Positions 1-11,399 of a stretch of 64,000 nucleotides of DNA are shown piece by piece; position 1 is the first letter of the stretch; each line of letters opens with the position of its first letter. The notes under the pieces were generated by a model that did not search any database, had not been told where the DNA came from, and saw only the letters and a program-made list of their open reading frames with translations. The position numbers and the translations under genes are program-made. The DNA comes from Abelmoschus esculentus (lineage: Eukaryota > Streptophyta > Magnoliopsida > Malvales > Malvaceae): positions 11,725,501-11,789,500 of the forward strand of contig JAUCBN010000026.1 of NCBI GenBank assembly GCA_035048815.1, written 5' to 3'.

Positions 1-290
1 AATAGCAGATGAAGGCTCACTAACAACTGAAGCTGTATGACCTCGAACTCGACCTTTACTAGTGGTAAGTCTAACGCTCCTATGGGATGGTATAGTGTCT
101 AACTAAAACAATAAAACCTATAATAGATTTGGTACCGAAATCTTAATTTTAAAATTACATAAAATATCATAGTAAAACATACATTTTTTAAAAATCTTCT
201 CATGAACCCAAAATATTTAAAGTATGCATGTTTTTCAATTTTGTTTGAAAATACGGATTATGAGCCTCACAGTTTAAAGGTTGAACTCAA
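1..290 (-). mobile_element. gypsy element, gag 5' end (cut by window edge)
   Basis: On the minus strand the first ~95 bases read as an open Arg/Ser/Thr-rich stretch (RGHTASVV, GRVRG), like the basic N-terminus of plant Del/Tekay gag proteins. A similar stretch occurs at about 12060-12180 in the second gypsy element. Between it and the primer binding site at 291-301 lies an AT-rich leader. The rest of the element lies beyond base 1. Family assignment is inference from the PBS, the LTR and the basic peptide. Confidence 0.55.
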
Positions 291-301
291 CTCTGATACC
301 A
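291..301 (-). other. primer binding site (initiator tRNA-Met type)
   Basis: The minus strand reads TGGTATCAGAG, the classical plant retrotransposon PBS complementary to the 3' end of initiator tRNA-Met. It sits 5 nt inside the LTR end at 307. This orients the element right to left and identifies the adjacent LTR as the 5' LTR. Confidence 0.8.
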
Positions 302-306
302 TTAAA

Positions 307-519
307 TATAACCCTCTAGATTTATCTTGGGAGATATAGTAAGTTTAAAAGGGTATTTTCCTAACTTTTCCCTAAGTAAGCGATTAAAAATAATTAAGTT
401 CACAACTCATTATCCAAAATTCAAATACATAAATATATGTTTAAACGATTTGGATTATAACTATTATAAAACATAGATAAAACTATATCGTTAAAATTCA
501 ATTTGTCTGAAAGTACGAA

Positions 520-550
<31 letters not shown>

Positions 551-1883
551 TTAATAATAATAAAATAAAGGTTTCATACATGTAACTTGAAAAGTTCTCA
601 AAAATCAAATAATTTGAACATTACATACACATAAATAATATCATAGTGGATTACCCAACCCATACATATGATTATGAAATCAAATGTAACAATATATATA
701 AATCATATCATAGTAGTTCGTACTATATACGAGACTTAAAGTATAGATAATTTGAATATTACATACACAAAATTCAATATACATAGAATTCCATAGTATA
801 CAAAATATCTCATAACACAACATCAAAGTAATATAGAGAAATGCATGTGAAAATAATAAAACGTCATAACACAAAAATTTAGCACAAAACGAGAACACAC
901 CTCTAGTCGCAGAATCACTAACATCGATAGGAACGTTTCTCACGATCTGAGCTAAGTCTTAGTCTCGTGGAGGTAGAACATACGAAATCAAGTTTTAATA
1001 ATCAAAATCAAGTAAACTAGCACTATGCCACCTAACTAAACTAAAATAACAACTAACGAGTATCACATACCATTGTCGTAGAAGGCAGTAAAGGAGGTAA
1101 AACATCTTTCTCAAAATCAACATTGTCGGAAAAAGATGATTAAAATTCCATTAATTACAAATTCATAAAGTCTACTAACTCAATATAATAATTAGAATTG
1201 TCATAATAGGGTTTTCATATTCGAATTTGGTCAAACATATTCAAAAATCAGACTCAGAATATCGAAAAAGGTTAGGATAGAGTCCATTGAAAAAGCCAAT
1301 AGTCAATGATTAAATCACTATTTATGATATGGGTCGGGTCACTACATGGGTTCCTTAGATCGGTTCTACCCAGTTTGCTCTTTTTCATCCCCTTTCTATT
1401 TCTTACACACACTAACCTACTCCTCACCCCGAGCATCAGCCGAACCCCCCCTAAGAACTAGCTGAACTCAACCATACCTCATGACTAAAAAACAAAACCC
1501 ACAGTAACTTTATCAGAACTCACTCTTCACTGAAACGATATGAACGGAGAAAGAGTGTCCATACGAGGTTTGATCACTGGTAGGAAAACTTTGAGACAAC
1601 CGGTCGTAAGACAACCACGAACAATAATAAAGCACTTGGCCATCAAAGGTTCAAAGAGAGAAGATAGGAAAAAGAGAGATGAAAGAAATATAGGAAAAGA
1701 AAAAAATATAAATGATTCCCCTGAATAATTAATGTCAATAACCTCCCTAGTTTTTTTTGAAAAATACAAAATTACCTTCACTTAAAGGTAAATTGAAGAT
1801 TGAGGTTTTTAAACAAATTAGGGTTTTTAAAATTTAAATCCCTAATTTCTAGTTTTTTTAAAAAAAAATTTAGAGGTGTTACA
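307..1883 (-). repeat. 5' LTR of gypsy element
   Basis: About 1577 bp. On the minus strand it begins TGTAACACCTC at 1883 and ends GGTTATA at 307, directly before a 5-nt spacer and the PBS. TGTAACACC is a common start for Del/Tekay-type LTRs, and the end is one base from the expected GTTACA. The layout resembles the LTR at 12339-14302 (same start and end motifs, same spacer) but most of the sequence differs, so it is a related and not an identical family. The upstream copy of the element is off-window. Confidence 0.7.
520..565. repeat. (AAT)n microsatellite
   Basis: A run of AAT triplets with one TTA interruption lies inside the LTR at 307-1883. Confidence 0.9.
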
Positions 1884-2028
1884 TCTCATTTCAAAATCTA
1901 GTTGGTGATGAGAGATTTTATCATTCATAGTTTCTCATGTACTTGAGCTTTGGTGGAAGCTCGATCATGAATAATTTTGAACATATTTACAAGATTATTT
2001 AACAATAAATATTTTTAATTAATTTTAA
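1884..2028. other. flank outside the first LTR, nothing recognised
   Basis: AT-rich DNA with no ORF or repeat that I could name. Confidence 0.5.
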
Positions 2029-2400
2029 TTAACTAAAAAATTGCATTCTAATAGATAACTCATCATAAGAACTAGAATATATTTCTATCATGTCCGGGTA
2101 TTGAGGTTCCCTCATCATATCGTAATTTATTAAGTTTATATGAGCCGGAGATTCATACAATGTAATATCATCCCTGTCAGAAAAGAATTCACCGCCACAA
2201 CCAAAAATAGGTTCATCACCAAGGTCATTATCACTCAAATTTGGATCCACGTTTTTTTCTTCTTCATCAGAATCAACAAGTATTTTTCCTCATCAACCTT
2301 GAAGATGTTCAACGTCAATGTCAACACTTGTATTAATCGTCAACTCAATAGCTTGCTTAACAGTCGGAAAAACTTTGAATGCAAAGCATATGGATTAAAT
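2029..2400 (-). pseudogene. acidic ORF remnant, possibly transposase N-terminus
   Basis: A 73-codon minus-strand frame from 2250 to 2029 is rich in Asp, Glu and Ser (DEEEKN, NLSDND, SSSYDELS). Related frames upstream to about 2400 (INTSVDIDVEH) look like the same protein after small breaks. Such acidic spacers precede the zinc-binding region in some plant Mutator-like transposases, but no catalytic domain is present. I do not recognise it firmly. It could also be a random open stretch. Confidence 0.25.
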
Positions 2401-2450
2401 ACACTCGATGTTTCACTTTCTTGTCGGATTAAATTCTTACCACTTGCATA

Positions 2451-3619
2451 ATTTTTTTTCTGTATTTGGATTATAAACAATCTTACCTTAAAAATTATTG
2501 ATCAAAATGTTAGATTTTAAAATAATTTATTGACCGATTTCTTAAAATAATTTTTCAAAGGTAATATTCAACCAAATTTTTCACAGGATTGATGTGGCAA
2601 ACGAAATTAGCTTTTCTTAAAATTTACCGCTCTCTTTTTTTTGATTCGGGAGAGTATAACTCAAGAAGTAGATACAGATTCGGCCCTATGGCAATGAATG
2701 CTCAGTCACATCATGACCAATAACGAGCGAGGAAATTATGAATAGATTTTTTTAATTTTTTCATTATTTTCTATATTTTAGGTTAAAAAATTTAAAGCTA
2801 AAATTAAGATTAATATTTAAAATTGTAATTTGAAATAAATTATATATTTTAAAATTTCAAATAAAAATTTAAAATTTAATTATTTAATGTCAGAATATAT
2901 AAAAAACACGAAAAAAAACCGAAGATCTTTTTCTCGAAATTGGTAGCAATATAGGGCATCAAAGGCAGGACGTTTGGTTTGCACTAAAGCAGGAGAAACA
3001 CGCGGCAAATGTAGAGCGTGTTAGGCGAATGGTCAACCTGGAAATGGTTGTCCGGTAATTCACCTTTTCAGATCCAACAAGCCCAATCTCACACAACGGC
3101 AACAGGCTCAAACAATGGTAAAGATGCAGCAGGGACGGAGACAATCTCTCCGAAGGAAAATGGCTAATAGCAACGACAACTAGAATGTAGAAGAAAAAAA
3201 TTATGATATTTTAATTTAGGTGTTAATATTCGATCTAATTATTATAAAAGATTAATATAGAATAATAAAAAATAATTTAATTAAAAATTTATTTTAAATA
3301 ATTATTAATTATATTAAGTTTTTAATATTTTTAATTTTAATTATTTAATTAGTAGTATTCAATAGTATTTAACTATATCCGATAATTGTTATAAAATTTT
3401 TAAGAAAATTATTACATTCTCGAGGTAGATGTCAAAATTTAAATATTGATAAAATAAAAAATATAAATAATTTTGACCACTTAATTAATTAGTAATTCTC
3501 AAGAGAGTATTCTTATTCAAAAGTTTGATCCAACTTAAATTTAAATATAATTAAAATCTTTTATTTTATGTTTAACAGAATAAGATTCAAATTCTGCTAT
3601 TGAGGTATCAATTTTTTTA
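2451..3619. other. AT-rich intergenic DNA
   Basis: No gene is supported. A less AT-rich island at about 2930-3180 has a short minus-strand frame without recognisable motifs. The remainder is AT-rich with no defined repeat. Confidence 0.5.
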
Positions 3620-4745
3620 GCTGAAATTCAAGGAAATTAAAGGGTTGACTTGTCGCCTTGGCGGGTCGTACTAAGGGGTCACCGCAGCTGCCTAGGCGGA
3701 GTTATGCCTTGTCGATAAATCAACTTTCTATAGTTCGACAGAGCATCCTTGTATGTCTCCTCCTTATCCCTAAGCGAAGAGAACTGTTGAAGTCCAGGTT
3801 TTGATGATACCTCTCAGCGTGAATCATGGATGAACAACAACCAAACATATGCATCTTATTAGTCGCTGAAATTCTGACCGGTTTATCCCTAAACAGGATT
3901 AGTCGATGCCATTGAGCAAAGATCATATTCTCTTGTTTCGTGATCCTAACTCTCCCGATATTAGAAAAATAGATTTATCTTCACATACTATCATCACGAG
4001 CTCATATACAAAGAAGAGTTATTGCCAAGAGAGAATAAACTATGAAATAAGTTTTGCATTAATAAATATCAAAGATAATACAACCTTCTTCTCCAACTAC
4101 TCCATAAACAACCTAAACCTCCGAAAGAGTTTAGAACTTGGTGTAGTCGACGGTTAAGAATATATGCTATATAGAATCTGACTCGACTCCTTAAACTAAA
4201 TCTAATGTGTTCCTTATATAGGCCAAGCCCTAGGTTTTATATAAGGAAAGAATTGTACAAGAAAAAGAATTCAACTCATAATTAAACTAGGACATTTTAT
4301 TCTATTTCTTAAAATAACTCTACTTTCCGTGTTATTCTTTGACCGAGGCTTGACCCTTTAGATTGGTTCCGTCTTTCTCTCGCTTTATGTCCTTTAAGAT
4401 TGACGTCTTTTTTTCTTTATGTCGAGTACTAGTTGTTATCTTTATTCTGCTGTCACGGCCTCCAAAGTTTTGTCACGGCAGGTGCTCCTCTCCAATTGAG
4501 TATCAATCCTCTTATCTGACCATTCTTATGATGTATTTTCTGTCTAAGAAAGAAAACCATTAAATGTATCTGTTTTATGTCAAATAATAGATAAATTCAT
4601 AAATTATGTATTTGGATGTTGAATTATGGAAAATAAGCAGAATTGGCCATTATTGTCCTTAAATCTGTCCTTGATTGGCAATAGTCGAGTGAGAAAATGA
4701 TATAAAAAATAAGACTTTTATGCACTTATTAAATACCCAAAAACT
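3620..4745 (-). repeat. Athila/Tat-like LTR fragment
   Basis: This block matches, in the same orientation, the LTR at about 41855-43200. Shared segments include the CGCCTTGGCGGGT-like part, the GATGATACCTCTCAGC stretch (also in 25871-26346), the 'AACTCTCCCGA' stretch and the 'ATTTTCCAT' part near 4620-4640. On the minus strand the U3 end near 4735 follows a TTGAGGACAAGCAATAGTTCGAG tract like those before the LTRs of other elements here, so it is a 3' LTR. It is truncated at about 3620 and lacks the segment equivalent to 41855-42150. Confidence 0.6.
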
Positions 4746-5062
4746 CGAACTATTGCTTGTCCTCAAACAATGCAAAAGATAGAATTAAGTCAAGAATTTT
4801 AAAGTAATATATCGTCCTACCTGTCGCGGTAGAAATCCTTTCTTAACTCGGCCTCTTCTAGGTTCTAGGAATTCCTCGGAACTAGACTATGAGTCTTAGT
4901 GGGTGTGGGTGTAGCAGTGTCTAAGCTGATTTTCTAAGTTCTAATACTTTTTCTACCTCAAGACTTCCGACTTAAATTTTTATTTGAATCTTCTTTTTTT
5001 CTTTCACCCTAATTGTATATAAATATATATTGCTATATACTTATACTGCTTAAGCAAGTTTT

Positions 5063-5195
5063 GGGCACCTCAAGTTTTTAGCTATTCTTACTAGAGCCAA
5101 TTTCGGGCACCTCTAGTAAGTAGGAGAAAGTCTAAGTCCTAGATCCAGTGATGGGCACCTCTATGGACTAACTAGAGACGGTGATAGGCACATCT
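5063..5195 (-). repeat. GGGCACCTC direct repeats in retroelement 3' region
   Basis: GGGCACCT occurs at 5063, 5105 and 5153, with a variant (AGGCACATC) at 5186, at 33-48 bp spacing. A related copy reading AGAGGTGTTCGAAACTGGCTC lies at about 52787 in the plus-strand relative. No coding frame fits; it is probably a structural or regulatory module of this element family. Confidence 0.55.
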
Positions 5196-5635
5196 AGTTT
5201 AAAATTTAAGCATAAGTCCTTATCGCTTTTCAAAGAAAAAAACTTTTAAAATCAACTAAGACTAACAATGTTTGAATATTTTCAGGCTCATAGTCTAATC
5301 CTAAGTACTAATCCTAGCAAACCTTTCAGACTTCAAGTCTATTGAATGGTGCACACTGCGTCGGGGTTGGAAAATATATTACTGCCTAGGCAGTTTTAAT
5401 AAAACTCAACAGACTAAAAAAATTGCATATAAAAGACGTTAAGACGTAAATTAAAGCAATAATAAGATCGTTTGATTACTTTCATACATTGGTAGAAATT
5501 TACAATTATAAAATAGGATCAATACTCCCCCAAACTCGAGAGATACATTGTCCTCAATGCATGAAAAAGATATAAAAAACAACCAAAAATAAAAGAAAAA
5601 TAAACATAAAAGATAAAAGGAAGACTATCGCCCTC

Positions 5636-6935
5636 TTAAAATTCGATGGATCCGAAGGAATCCTCCGAGTCCTTATCGATTAGGAGTTTGCAGCGTTTGT
5701 TCAGTGGTTGCTCGAAGGGTTCCTTTAATGGGCTCACCATTGGCTTTTTGGCCGAGCGTGGTGGTTGGACTCGAACGAGAGTGGGGTCTTGCACTTTCTC
5801 ATCTTCCGTATCCAGTTCGATCGGGGAAGTTGTTGTCGCAGAACCAGGAGCCTTCCTCTTTTTGCTGGTTTTGGGAGCAATTGAATCCTTGATTGTTTGC
5901 ATAAGAGATTCCATCTCATCGGAGGAGCTACTCTAATTAAGCGGACTGAATACTACTAGTGTTGCAGCGTATTGGGTCGAATTTTGTCTCTTGGTTGTTG
6001 CTACGGAATCGACAAAGTGGTTTAGTTGCTGCAGCTGCAATCGTGAAAGCAAGAGATAATGGATCTGTGGCGGAGGCAATAACTGTTCTTGTAGGGCGGG
6101 AGCAGGTGGTTGTTGTTGCATAGAGAGGTCGATTGTAAACTCGGGGAATACAATCGAACAGGTTGAGAGTTCTTCTAGTATGGTGGCTATGACTGCGCTA
6201 TTGAACTCCCAGGCATAGTTTATGATGGCTAATTGCCTTCTCTCCATTCAGTGCAAAATGTCCAAAACTTCTGATGATACCGGGGCAGCGTCTTCTGCGT
6301 TGTTTTGAGGTTGTGCTGCTTTGGCTGACTGAGGTTCATCAGCAGGTGGAATGAAAGCTTGTGGAACAACTTCCTCTACTTGTATTCTTTTGATATAGAC
6401 ATCCCTGGTCCATCCCTTTCTCTTTGGGGTGTATATGTCGGTGGGCAGTGTTGGTACGCCTTTATATCTTGCCAAGACAATGATTAAGCATAGAAAAATT
6501 AATATACCTCTGTCCTTAGTGGCACATTCGAATATCTAATCACATAGGATGCGGCCAACATCGATCCTTCGGTTATAGATGATCGAGTAGATAAGTGCTA
6601 GTTGTGGCTGATCCACTATTTGATTATGCGATGTGGATAGTAGATTACTTTTGATAAAGGTGTTCTACAATATTGCTTCCGGTCTTAAATCTTGGCGGCT
6701 GAAAGAACTGCGATATTTCCCCGTGTTCCATTCTACTCTTGGCATACAAAGTTCTATCTTCATCATTTCGTAGTCGTTGGTTGTCAGGGCGGCTACGAAC
6801 GCAACATGTTCGTCAGTTTTGATGTGGAGGCCAAAATGGGAGTTGATGACCACATCAGCGATGGGGATTCACTTCCTCGGAGGTAAGAGCATGGTTTTTC
6901 GCCACTAGTCTATGTGCGTAAAATTCCCGTATCCA
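5636..6935 (-). pseudogene. post-pol ORF of Athila/Tat-like element ('plant transposon protein' domain)
   Basis: From 6853 to 5636 one minus-strand frame runs through in-frame stops near 6665, 6537, 6248 and 5933; upstream a different frame contains EWIREFYA (about 6935-6910), followed by a stop and a frame change. EWIREFYA is the hallmark start of the uncharacterised 'putative plant transposon protein' domain (also WVREFYAHV at 50709 and LVKEF at 28310). The middle part (LALIYSIIYNRR) and the basic, low-complexity C-terminus (KKRKAPG, NKRCK) fit that protein. Function is unknown. The accumulation of stops shows it is dead. Confidence 0.6.
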
Positions 6936-6939
6936 TTCA

Positions 6940-7794
6940 TTTCCTCGGAAGTTCAACGATATCACCTTTGGTAAGTATCACTTTTGATCAGTGACTCCAC
7001 CTTCGGGTCTAGTTTCCACTTTTGTTTAGTGGCTCCACCTTTGGGTCGAGTGTGCAATTCTGATGGTGTGATGGAGTTAGAGTGGTTCAGGGGAATCTAC
7101 TCTTCTGATGGTGTTTGGTGATGGATGCATATCATTCATACATTACATTATATGTTCTGTTATGTGATATGTTATTTTTTACTGTGATCATGTCTATATA
7201 CACACTAGAGACACACTAAGCTCCCGAGATTAAACACCTATAGTTCCTATTTCATATAATCAGTTCTAGGCTTCGGTACTTGAAGGACAATAATTCAGAC
7301 CCCTTTTACGTATGTTTTATAGTTATAGACTTCGGATTTATTACATATATATTTTGTTATTATTTATTATTGTATTGGAATTTGGACACTTATTTAGGTT
7401 TTTGGATTTGAATATGATTTAGGACATTGGGTTGAACCTTCAGATATTTTAATTGATAAATTTTAGTATTTCTTTTATTTTAGATTGAAGAATTTAACAG
7501 AAATTATATTTTATTCATTTAAAAACCTAACTTGCGAGTTAAGTTTTCTTAGCGTGGTCCCTAAGTTTTAATATAATAAATTAGGTTAAATTTAGGGGTT
7601 ACATTTAGTCTTTGAATTCATATCTTTACAATTTAGTATCTGAATTCAAAATGATCTGCAACTGTAAGATCTTTACAATTTAGCCTCTTAATTCATATTA
7701 CGTTTAAATTAGAAGATTTCTCAAAATCTAGGGTTTTGAATTAGGAATTTAAGATATTAGGATTTTAATTTGGGAAAAAAAATAAGGTGTTACG
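6940..7794. repeat. rearranged gypsy LTR with inverted segment
   Basis: Two parts. 7605-7794 reads on the minus strand as the start of a 3' LTR (CGTAACACC, expected TGTAACACC) and matches 14215-14302 in direct orientation. 6940-7604 matches the reverse complement of 12339-12995: both contain the CTCCACC-TTCGGGTC, ATATCATTCATA and CTAACTTGCGAGTTA segments and end in GTTACATTTAG facing the element interior. The left LTR therefore contains its own 3' part in inverted orientation and lacks about 1.2 kb of the middle. The junction at 7600-7612 lies in a short homology (GACTAAAT). Confidence 0.7.
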
Positions 7795-7799
7795 ATTCT

Positions 7800-9250
7800 T
7801 CGTTTCTTACAGAAATTTCGTCCTTAAAATTTATCTGGATCAAAGAGATGCAGATATTGGTCCTTGATAATAGATTTGGGCTTTCACGTATCCTCATCAT
7901 AACCTTGATTACGTATATAACCTTAACCATTTTAATGGTTTTCCTCCAAAGAACCTTCTGGTCTTGAGCAATGATCTCAATTGGTTCCTCCTCATAACAT
8001 AAATCTAGACGTATCTCAAAATCTTCAACTGATAGAACATGAGACGGATTGACCCGATAGCCTCTTAGTTTAAAAATATGGAAGACATCATGAATATGCT
8101 TAAGCTCTGACGGTAACTCAAGCTGATAAGCTACTGGTCTGACTCGTCGAATAATCCGATAAGGTCCAATATATCAAGGGCTAAGCTTTCCCTTACGGCC
8201 AAAGCGAAGTACTTTTCTCCATGGAAATACTTTCAAGAAAGTAGCCTTAAGACGATCTCGAATCAACCTTACAATATGCTCAGCCTCATGCAAAAGATTT
8301 GGACCCAAAAACCGATGCTCATTAAGCTAAGTCCATCCAATAGGGGTGCGACACTTACGCTCGTAAAGAGACTCATAAGGTGCCGTCTTAATACTAGCCT
8401 TATAATTGTTATTATACGTAAACTCTGCAAGCGGTAGGAAATCCTCCAAACTACCTCTGAAATCCATAACACACATTCTCAACATATCCTCTAAGATCTG
8501 AACCACTCACTCAGACTGACCATCTATTTGAGGATTATAGGAAGTATTAAAGTTTAACCGAGTTTCTAGAGCAGAATGAAGAGAAACCTAGAACTTTGAC
8601 GTAAACCTCGGATCCCGATCAAAAGTAATAGAAAGAGGCACCCCATGCAATCGAACAATCTCAGAGATATATAACCAAGCTAACTTACTCAATGGATAAG
8701 TAGTTCAAACTAGAATAAAGTTCTTGGACTTAGTTAACCGATCAACAATGATCTAGATAGAATCCTTCTTTGATGGAGTAAAAGGTAAACCAATGAAAAA
8801 ATCCATAGTCACACGCTCCCACTTTCCCTGAGAAATCTCAATATACTGAAGAAGTCCAGACGGACGTTAATGCTCCGCTTTGACTTTCTGACATGTCAAA
8901 CACTTGGACACAAAACTAATAACATCCCTCTTAAGACCTTTACACCAATATTTATCTTAGAGATTCTTATACATTTTATCCTCACTAGGGTACATAGAAT
9001 AGGGACTAACATGAGCTTCCCGAAGAATAACCTGTTTCAAATTAGAGTTCCTTGGAACACAGTATCGGCCTCGAAAACACAAAACTTTATCATGATCAAT
9101 AGAGAAGTATTGATATGTTCGTTCATTAACCTCTTTAATTCAATGGGCCAAGAAAGGATCATTGGTATACTTAATCCAGATATTAGATATCAAAGTAGGA
9201 ACAACTTCAAGTTCTGCCAACAGACTACTATCCTCAAATAAACTCATTCG
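7800..9250 (-). pseudogene. gypsy integrase remnant
   Basis: Heavily interrupted. Short readable pieces match the integrase core and C-terminus of Del/Tekay elements: the lead-in from RNase H, then near 8170-7930 YIGPYRII, VAYQLELP, DVFHIFKLR and YEEEPIEI. The D,D-35-E residues cannot be placed because the core has many stops. Adjacent to the 3' LTR boundary at 7794. Confidence 0.6.
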
Positions 9251-9269
9251 AGCAAACAGAGCTCTCCGA

Positions 9270-9790
9270 TCCTAAATTACATTGCGACTCAAAGTATCCA
9301 CAACGACATTAGTATTACCTGGATGGTAATCAATCTCACAATCATAATACATAAGAAGTTCTAACCAACGTCGTTGCCTCAGAATAAGCCCTTTCTGAGT
9401 GAGAAGGTACTTCAAGCTTTTATGATCCGTGAAAATATAACATTTCTGTCTGTAGAGATAGTGTATCCAGATTTTTAAAGCCCTCAACAAATCTTTGATA
9501 ATAACCTGCCAATCCCAAAAAACTACGGATGTCTGCAACATTCTTAGGTTGCTTCCATTCCATAATAGCTTAAATTTTCTTCGAGTCGACCTTAATACCC
9601 TTAGATGAAACAATATGACCCTATAATACAACCTTAGATAGCAAGAATTTACATTTACTGAATTTTGCATAGAGTTGTTTCTCTCTCAGAGTTTGTAAAG
9701 CAATGCGAAGATGTTTCTCATGCTCAGACTCAGATTTATAATAAACGAGGATATCATCAATAAATACCACAATAAACTGATCCAGATAAG
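9270..9790 (-). pseudogene. gypsy RT C-part and RNase H remnant
   Basis: The RT catalytic block FIDDILVY, the family's usual YxDD-type site, is read at about 9770-9745. RNase H follows at 9500-9275 with FTDHKSLKYLL, RRWLELL and the closing DTLSRN motif; all are standard for plant gypsy RNase H. Connecting sequence (NVADIRSF-like region) is frame-shifted near 9540-9600. Confidence 0.75.
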
Positions 9791-9889
9791 GCCAAAACCC
9801 TATTCATCATATCCATAAAAGTTGTGGGGGTATTTGTAAGTCCAAAAGGCATCACCAGAAACTCTTAGTGACCATATATTGTCTGAAAA

Positions 9890-10750
9890 ACTATTTAACA
9901 CATGTCTGAATCCTTAACCTTGAGTTGGTAATAACCAGATCTCAGATGTATCTTAATAAACAAATAAGCTCCTCTAAACTGATCAAAGAGATCATCAATA
10001 TGGGGAAGATGATATTTATTCTTGATCGTCAACTTATTCACCTTACTGTAGTCAATAAACAGATAAAGCGACCTATCTTTCTTTAACAAGCAGAATATGA
10101 CCTCCCCATTTAAAAACATTGGGTCGAATAAAACCCAAAAGTTCTTGCAACTGCTACTTTAGCTCTTTAAGCTCCTTAAGAGCCATCCGATAAGGTGCCA
10201 TAGACATAAAAGTAGTTCCTAGATATAAATCGATACCGAAATCAACCTCTTTCCGCTTAAGGGTATTCTCGATAACTCATCCAGAAATACATCTAGAAAT
10301 TCTCTCACCATACATATTTAATCCATCTCAGAATCAGAATGCCTCGAGTCAAGGATATAAGCAAGATAGGCCATTGACCCTTTCTTGATCATCTTTTCAG
10401 TTTTTAGAGCAGAAATAATATTAAACAAATATCTTTTATGTTCACCGATAAGGGTCATCTTGCGTTCATTGAAAGTCCTTAGAGTTGTCCTTTTAAGTTT
10501 ACAATCGAGATTAACTCAATGAGTTGACAAGCAATCCATACCGAGTATTAGATCGAACTCTCTAAACAGTAACTCCATTAAATTAGCCGGAAAGATCTCC
10601 CCTTGAAACACAAGTGGACAATCTTTATAAATTTTGGTAACCTTAACAGGTTTAGCGACAAGACTGTACACTAAGACTAAGCTACTAATATCCTCTACAG
10701 GAATTTCTAGATAACCAGATACTAAGCTAGAAACATAATAGTGGTTAAAC
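9890..10750 (-). pseudogene. gypsy protease and reverse transcriptase N-part remnant
   Basis: The protease region contains YVSSLV and FDLILGMDCL, the usual flanks of plant gypsy aspartic proteases. The DSGA-type active-site motif is altered (LLDNGF). Downstream, 10119-9895 carries LFIDYSKVNKLTIKNKYHLP and AYLFIKIHLRSGYYQL, equal to RT blocks 2-3 (the usual RDYRxLN and KIDLRSGYHQ). Changes such as D to H in the KIDLRSG motif and nearby stops mean it is non-functional. Confidence 0.75.
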
Positions 10751-11399
10751 CCATTATCAAGAAGTGTGAAAAAAGAAATAGCATGAATAGAAAATGTACC
10801 AACGATAACATCTGACTCATCTCGATGGTCATGCCTCCTAGTAGCATATACTAATCCTGACTGAGATGCCCTTGATCTGGCTGATCCTCTGAACTGACTA
10901 GCTCTACCTCTACCACTGACACCAAAAGTAGAAGATCTACCCTGACCTCTTCCCCCAATATGGGTATGTACTGAAGCCTGAGACTAGCCCGAATCATAAG
11001 CTGACTATGGTGAAACTAGGATATCCTTAAGACGATGCTCATAAGACACAACGGAAACAAGCTTCACTCTTCATCTTAAACTCTCCAGAATGCCACTTAT
11101 TGCAGAAAGAACACTATGTCAACATACGAGTACTAGTGGAACCATCACCACTAGTTTTCGGAACAACAGAAACTATTGTTCTACCCCGAGAAGAACCCTG
11201 ATGCTCAAACTCATCTTTACCCCTCTTCCTGGATTGGTTTCCCTGATTGTACTACAGTGATACCGTAGGTTGTCGTCTACCTCGATCTTAACCTTGGGAT
11301 TCTTGTTGAATCATAAAATTCTTATTATGTTCGAATGTTCTAGCTCGTCGGGGTTCATTTTGTATTTTTTGTCATAGTGTAGGGCTACTCCAATCTTAA

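Larger units (their letters stand above)
4746..6939 (-). mobile_element. Athila/Tat-like element, 3' internal region
   Basis: Minus-strand internal region between the LTR fragment (3620-4745) and the rearranged gypsy LTR at 6940. It holds a decayed post-pol ORF (5636-6935), a purine tract with 'TTTGGGGGAGTA' near 5522-5535 preceded by TTGAGGACAATG, and a non-coding zone with GGGCACCTC repeats. The same order (ORF, TTGAGGAYAA tract, repeat motif, second TTGAGGACAA tract, LTR) is seen on the plus strand at 50481-53620. The gag and pol part is missing, replaced at 6940 by other sequence. Confidence 0.6.

Noticed and set aside
680..943. 87-codon minus-strand hydrophobic frame
   Set aside because: Within an LTR, Tyr/Ile/Cys-rich from AT-rich DNA, without domain features.
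5646..5936. Plus-strand frames opposite the retroelement third ORF
   Set aside because: Shadow frames; the minus-strand frame carries the recognisable domain.
8870..9241. 123-codon plus-strand frame
   Set aside because: Antisense to the gypsy integrase region; no recognisable domain.
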